Part shown: one piece after another, positions 60,218 through 64,000 of the stretch | How the letters are laid out: each line of letters starts with the position of its first letter | Position numbering within the stretch: the first letter of the stretch is position 1 | Assembly: GCA_004556925.1 (NCBI GenBank) | Contig: SFFI01000010.1 | Coordinates: 18,446 to 82,445 of the forward strand | Reading direction: 5' to 3' | Source of the DNA: Clostridiales bacterium | GTDB lineage: Bacteria > Bacillota > Clostridia > Saccharofermentanales > DTU023 | Length of the DNA stretch: 64,000 bases | Notes under the pieces: generated by a model | Databases searched by the model: none | Told to the model about the DNA's origin: nothing | What the model saw: the letters and a program-made list of their open reading frames with translations, nothing else | Position numbers and translations under genes: made by a program

Positions 60218-61141
60218 GTGCATACAGAAGAGACGACCATTGCAGAATTTGTACGCCAAGCAGCGTTAAGACTTCAAGCCCTGCCTGACTTTAGTCAAGG
60301 GGGGGAGGCCAGGTGGGAAGCCAGGCAGATCTTAAGCCAGGCCCTGGGGCTTAACCTTACCTGCCAATATGCAGAAGCGAATCGCTCGCTTAGCCCCGAG
60401 ACTTGGGCCTGGCTCCAGGAGATCGTGGACCGTCGCCTGGCTCATGAACCCTTATCTGCCATCCTAGGCCGTCGCGATTTTTACGGCTACAGTTTTCAGT
60501 TGTCTCCCGGAGGTCTTGCCCCGCGGCCGGAAACAGAACTCCTCGTAGACCTAGGCTTGGACTTGCTTGCAAGTGCCCAGCCCCCAAGGGAGGCCCCTGG
60601 ATATCTACAAATTGCGGAGCTCTGCTGTGGTTCTGGTGCTCCAGGACTCAGTCTCCTGGCAGAACTGCGGCAAAGAGGGCAACAGGCAGAACTCCTGCTT
60701 CTCGACCTGGACCCCTTAGCCGTGGCCACGGCTAAGGTAAATGCGGAAAACATGGGTCTGGCGCCTGCCTGCCACTTCCAAGTAGCAGACCTTTTTCCCC
60801 AAGAGTCACAAGGCCTGCCCAGGGCTTTTGACCTCATTTTGGTCAATCCCCCCTATATTCCTTCAGGCGAAATTCCCCAGCTCATGCCTGAGGTAAAAGA
60901 CCACGAGAATGCTTGGGCCTTGGATGGGGGAAAGGATGGTCTGGACTATTACCGTCGCCTGGCAGAGAAAATTGGAACTTGGCTAAAGCCCGGTGCCTGG
61001 CTTATTATGGAACATGGAGTCGGGCAGAGAGCTGACATCCAGCAGACGTTTGCAGCCGGGTCCGAACATGACAGGATAGTTGACTGCCGGACGCTAGACG
61101 ACTATGCAGGTCTAGACCGAGTCTTGGCCTTGCAGTATTAG
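60218..61141 (+). CDS. prmC: Release factor glutamine methyltransferase
   Basis: A 307-residue SAM-dependent N5-glutamine methyltransferase that modifies the GGQ motif of RF1 and RF2. The substrate-binding NPPY lies near residue 210, the SAM motif I reads IAELCCGSGAPGLSLL near 130, and the N-terminal helical domain (residues 1-80) contacts the release factor. It starts with GTG 60218, with AAGGTAGG upstream. Its substrate gene prfA follows 77 bp downstream. Confidence 0.94.
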   Translation: MHTEETTIAEFVRQAALRLQALPDFSQGGEARWEARQILSQALGLNLTCQYAEANRSLSPETWAWLQEIVDRRLAHEPLSAILGRRDFYGYSFQLSPGGLAPRPETELLVDLGLDLLASAQPPREAPGYLQIAELCCGSGAPGLSLLAELRQRGQQAELLLLDLDPLAVATAKVNAENMGLAPACHFQVADLFPQESQGLPRAFDLILVNPPYIPSGEIPQLMPEVKDHENAWALDGGKDGLDYYRRLAEKIGTWLKPGAWLIMEHGVGQRADIQQTFAAGSEHDRIVDCRTLDDYAGLDRVLALQY

Positions 61142-61218
61142 GGCAGTATTAGGTAGGGTAAGTAGAAAGATTGATAAGACTATAGAGACAGAGATTATAG
61201 ATTATAAAGGAATAGATT

Positions 61219-62304
61219 ATGAGCAACAGTGAATTTACGACTGACGATTTGTTTGAACGTTACAGTGAACACTATCAAGAATTGAGTAAGCAGATGGCAG
61301 ACCCGGAGGTTGCTGGGGATACCCAGCGCTATCTCAAACTGGTTAAGGAGTTTGCTCATGTGGAGCCCATGTACCTCCTGCTGAAGAAGGAGCATGATAC
61401 CGCCAAGGAACTGGAAGAAAGCCAGGAGCTGTTTTCCGATTCAGATGACCAGGATATGCGGGAGATGGCCAGGGAAGAAATTAACCGTCTGGAAGAGGAG
61501 TTAGAAAAAATTCGTGGCGATATACGGATTGCCCTTATTCCCAAGGATCCTCTGGACGAAAAGAATGTCATTGTGGAGATCCGCGCGGGTACTGGCGGTG
61601 ACGAGGCTGCTCTTTTTGCCTCCGAACTTTACCAGATGTACATGGGTTATGCCGAGACCAAGGGCTGGAAAACTGAAGTTATTGACGCCAACGAGACCGA
61701 ACTGGGCGGCTTCAAGGAAATTATCTTCTCTATTGATGGTGATGATGCCTACTCCAACCTCAAGTTTGAATCTGGTACCCACCGGGTGCAGAGAGTTCCC
61801 GCGACTGAGGCAGGGGGTCGTATTCACACCTCTGCAGTCACGGTTGCGGTTTTGCCTGAGGCTGACGAAGTGGACGTGCAGATTAACCCTGCAGATATCC
61901 AAATTGATACCTACCGCTCATCTGGCGCGGGTGGTCAGAAGGTTAATAAGACCTCCTCGGCGATCCGAATTACCCACTTCCCCACGGGGCTGGTGGTTAC
62001 TTGCCAGGACGAAAGATCGCAGTACAAAAATAAGGATAAAGCCATGAAAATCCTGCGTTCCCGCCTTTTGGAACTGAGCCGGGAGAGCCAGGACGAGGCA
62101 ATTGCACAAAACCGTAAGAGCCAGGTGGGTTCTGGAGACCGGTCTGAGCGGATCCGGACCTATAACTTCCCCCAAGGCCGGGTTACAGACCATCGTATAG
62201 GTCTCTCTCTCTACAATATTGAAGAAGTTATGGCAGGAGGCATCCAACCCTTTATTACTGGACTGCAGGCTCAGGCCCAAGAAAGAGCCTTGGAAGAGGC
62301 TTAA
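61219..62304 (+). CDS. prfA: Peptide chain release factor 1
   Basis: A 361-residue class I release factor reading UAA and UAG. The codon-recognition tripeptide PAT (VPATEAGGRIH) lies near residue 193, and the catalytic GGQ (SSGAGGQKVNKTSSA) near 236. PAT, not SPF, identifies RF1. AAAGGAATAG precedes the ATG. It is followed 1 bp later by the TTG start of the tsaC-like gene. Confidence 0.96.
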   Translation: MSNSEFTTDDLFERYSEHYQELSKQMADPEVAGDTQRYLKLVKEFAHVEPMYLLLKKEHDTAKELEESQELFSDSDDQDMREMAREEINRLEEELEKIRGDIRIALIPKDPLDEKNVIVEIRAGTGGDEAALFASELYQMYMGYAETKGWKTEVIDANETELGGFKEIIFSIDGDDAYSNLKFESGTHRVQRVPATEAGGRIHTSAVTVAVLPEADEVDVQINPADIQIDTYRSSGAGGQKVNKTSSAIRITHFPTGLVVTCQDERSQYKNKDKAMKILRSRLLELSRESQDEAIAQNRKSQVGSGDRSERIRTYNFPQGRVTDHRIGLSLYNIEEVMAGGIQPFITGLQAQAQERALEEA

Positions 62305-62305
62305 G

Positions 62306-63613
62306 TTGCACACGCAAATTCTGCAAGTTCCGGAAGGCAGGGGAGCAGAGGTGCGGGCTAAACTTCTGGCTCCAGCCGCTGAAGCCATTAAGGCAGGTCA
62401 GTTAGTGGCCTTCCCCACAGAAACGGTTTATGGCTTGGGTGCAGATGCCTTTAACCCAGAAGCCATCCGCCAGATTTATCAGGTGAAGGGCAGACCACAG
62501 GATAACCCCCTCATTGTGCATCTCACCAAATTAGAGGACCTCGCCAAGGTCGCAAGAGAGGTGCCTGAACTCGCTTACCGGCTCTACCAGCGCTTTGCGC
62601 CTGGCCCCCTGAGCCTGATTTTGCCCAAGCACCCCGACCTGCCCAGCATTGTGACCGCAGGTGGAGACACGGTGGCCGTACGCTTTCCCGCCCACCCCTT
62701 AGCCCAGGACCTCATCAATTTAAGCGGTACCCCATTGGTAGCTCCCTCGGCCAATATTTCTGGCCGACCGAGTCCAACAACTGCGGCCATATGCTACCAG
62801 GACTTGCAGGGTAAAGTTCCCTATATTTTGGACGGTGGGCCTTGCACCTTCGGCGTGGAGTCTACTGTTTTGGATTTGACCAGCGCAGTCCCCACAATTC
62901 TTCGGCCTGGCGGACTAACCCGCGAGGCCCTGTCTGCCTTCTGCGCCTGTCCCATTGCCTATGTGGGTGATCCCCAGGAAAATCCTGAGGGGCAAGACCA
63001 GCCGCCAGTCCCCAAATCGCCCGGCATGAAATACCGCCATTATGCACCCCAGGCCAAGGTCCAGATCTTGACCTGGCAGCAGGCTGAAGACCGAAGTCAG
63101 GTCTTAGCCAATGCCTTGCAGCCATACCTGGATGCAATCCGCCAGCCTCTATTAGCAGACCAGACGCCAAGGCGACAAGAGCCGCTGATGGCAGACCAGA
63201 CACCAAGCCGGCAAGAGCCGCTAATGGCAGACCAGACACCAAGCCGGCAAGAGCCGCTAATGGCAGACCAGACGCTAAGCCGGCCAGGGACCCAGACGGC
63301 AAACCGGAAGCCAACCCGGCTAGGCTTCTTCCTCGATCAGTCGGCTAGCCAGGCCCTGATAAATCAATTAGCAACAGATATTCCCTATGTGGAAATCCGA
63401 TCCTGGCAGGACCAGTTGCCCAGCCTGCCCGGTCCAGGTATTTTAATCTATAACTACGGTCAGGGCGCCCTTGCCGCTGCACATGCCCTGTTTGTGAGCT
63501 TTCGGCATTTTGATGACTTAGCCTGCAGCCAGATCTTTGCTCAAGCCGAGGAGAGGGACGACGTGGGACTAGCCTATATGGAGCGCCTAACTCGAGCAGC
63601 CTCCGGCAAATAG
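62306..63613 (+). CDS. L-threonylcarbamoyladenylate synthase (Sua5/YwlC type) with repeat insertion
   Basis: About 435 residues. The YrdC domain (residues about 20-215) carries AFPTETVYGLGADAFN and KGRPQDNPLIVH, and the Sua5 linker motif SPGMKYRHYAP lies near residue 240. It makes threonylcarbamoyl-AMP for the t6A37 modification of ANN-decoding tRNAs. The C-terminal Sua5 domain is split by four 12-residue repeats (LMADQTPSRQEP, 36 bp each, 63149-63292), so the protein is about 80 residues longer than usual. TTG 62306 has AGAGG 6 nt upstream; the long in-frame extension overlaps prfA and is rejected. The context rpmE-prmC-prfA-ywlC supports the call. Confidence 0.92.
   Translation: MHTQILQVPEGRGAEVRAKLLAPAAEAIKAGQLVAFPTETVYGLGADAFNPEAIRQIYQVKGRPQDNPLIVHLTKLEDLAKVAREVPELAYRLYQRFAPGPLSLILPKHPDLPSIVTAGGDTVAVRFPAHPLAQDLINLSGTPLVAPSANISGRPSPTTAAICYQDLQGKVPYILDGGPCTFGVESTVLDLTSAVPTILRPGGLTREALSAFCACPIAYVGDPQENPEGQDQPPVPKSPGMKYRHYAPQAKVQILTWQQAEDRSQVLANALQPYLDAIRQPLLADQTPRRQEPLMADQTPSRQEPLMADQTPSRQEPLMADQTLSRPGTQTANRKPTRLGFFLDQSASQALINQLATDIPYVEIRSWQDQLPSLPGPGILIYNYGQGALAAAHALFVSFRHFDDLACSQIFAQAEERDDVGLAYMERLTRAASGK
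63149..63292 (+). repeat. Four in-frame 36-bp tandem repeats inside the Sua5-type gene
   Basis: GCAGACCAGAC recurs at 63155, 63191, 63227 and 63263, a period of exactly 36 bp. The middle copies are nearly identical and the last is the most divergent. The translated unit is LMADQTPSRQEP. Copy number is likely to vary between strains without breaking the frame. Confidence 0.9.
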
Positions 63614-63639
63614 GCCGGACAACCGGGAAGTCCCAAATA

Positions 63640-63904
63640 CCCTACCCACCCCTTGCTGTAGCCTGGTCTGCCACCCATTTCTCACTCAGCTCATCCAACT
63701 TCCTCAAATTTCTTACAAGTTTGCAGCTTTTGTACGCCGAAATCTTCTGAAAGTCAGGTTAGGCCAGATTTTTCCCGCGAAATAGCCCTAAAAGGGCGGT
63801 TTTTATACAAATATACATCTTGACGATGGGACTTATACATCTAGAAGGAGAAAAAGTAGGTCTAGATGTACATTATCTGCAAACTTGTAAGAAAATCCGG
63901 AAAG
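63640..63904. repeat. Dispersed repeat region, copy C, with large inverted arms
   Basis: CTGCAAACTTGTAAGAAA occurs on the minus strand (63726 down to about 63709) and again on the plus strand (63878-63895), giving inverted arms about 150 bp apart. The right arm with its flank (63872-63897) is identical to 45473-45498. ACCCATTTCTC near 63673 may be a degenerate 31-bp unit. Inside lies another perfect inverted repeat, TACATCTAGA (63836-63845) with TCTAGATGTA (63861-63870). A small GCCC-TAAAA-GGGC hairpin with TTTTT (about 63785-63803) might end the tsaC transcript. No gene is present. Confidence 0.65.
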
Positions 63905-63908
63905 GGGG

Positions 63909-64000
63909 TGCGGACAAAATTTTGGACAGGCTCATGCGGCAAAGCCCATGGTCCTTCTGTAATCAAGAGGGCTCAAGTTGTTGAGCGAGATCTTGATTCG
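63909..64000 (-). mobile_element. IS3-family insertion sequence, terminal part (continues beyond window)
   Basis: The terminal inverted repeat probably begins TGCGGACAAAATTTTGGAC at 63909, since IS3-family ends start with TG. The transposase C-terminus is read from the minus strand within it. The element lies immediately to the right of repeat copy C. Its other end and target duplication are outside the window. Confidence 0.7.
63932..64000 (-). CDS. IS3-family transposase (OrfB), last 22 residues only
   Basis: The minus-strand frame from the window edge reads ...KISLNNLSPLDYRRT...GFAA then TGA. The LSP(L/V)(D/E/Q)YR ending is characteristic of the OrfB integrase of the IS3 family, just after the rve catalytic core. 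The rest lies outside the window. The frame is intact as far as it can be seen. Confidence 0.75.
   Translation of the reverse strand, partial: RIKISLNNLSPLDYRRTMGFAA

Overview
The window reads like the chromosome of a low-to-mid GC Gram-positive anaerobe, most probably a member of the Clostridia. The support is strong AGGAGG-type ribosome binding sites, lipobox lipoproteins, a VanY-type carboxypeptidase, two FemX-type peptidoglycan aminoacyltransferases, an OatA-type acetyltransferase, the rpmE-prmC-prfA-tsaC order typical of Firmicutes, a free 2[4Fe-4S] ferredoxin and no outer-membrane genes. A genus cannot be named from the sequence. TGA is used as a stop codon.

Layout. 1-7 kb: a Lys/Ala repeat protein overlapping cytidine deaminase, a DUF2079 membrane protein, a HelD-like helicase and a PflX-like radical SAM protein. 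7-14.5 kb: a family 2 glycosyltransferase behind a structured leader, a lysophospholipase-like hydrolase, a cation efflux protein, and a two-component system with an ABC exporter (probably antimicrobial peptide or bacitracin-type resistance). 14.5-23 kb: an OatA-like enzyme, a complete peptide/nickel-type ABC importer (B-C-D-F-A) and uridine kinase. 23.4-27 kb: a lipoprotein and an ABC exporter with its XRE regulator. 27-33 kb: an unusual minus-strand operon holding a flavoprotein resembling the Propionibacterium polyunsaturated fatty acid isomerase, HypB, a 962-residue Fe-S/FAD oxidoreductase and HypA, with no [NiFe] hydrogenase in view.

33-46 kb is an accessory zone. It contains XRE regulators, a GH20 hexosaminidase beside a half-deleted MFS transporter, an intact RelB/YafQ-like toxin-antitoxin pair, a second pair whose toxin is reduced to its last 23 codons, a fragment of a RhuM-family gene, MutY, three tRNAs and several families of intergenic repeats. 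46-63.6 kb is mostly core: 3-hydroxyacyl-CoA dehydrogenase, peptidase T, a DUF1538 membrane protein followed by three PII-like domains, and a cell-wall group (two FemX proteins, a DUF368/PopT-type lipid carrier translocase, VanY). It ends with L31, PrmC, RF1 and the threonylcarbamoyl-AMP synthase. The window closes inside an IS3-family element.

Two themes recur. First, several genes without a Shine-Dalgarno sequence carry an extended -10 element exactly 6 nt before the ATG, which suggests leaderless mRNAs. Second, the intergenic regions hold related palindromic repeats, including an element with a 31-bp internal period found at 34.7 and 45.6 kb and probably again near 63.7 kb.
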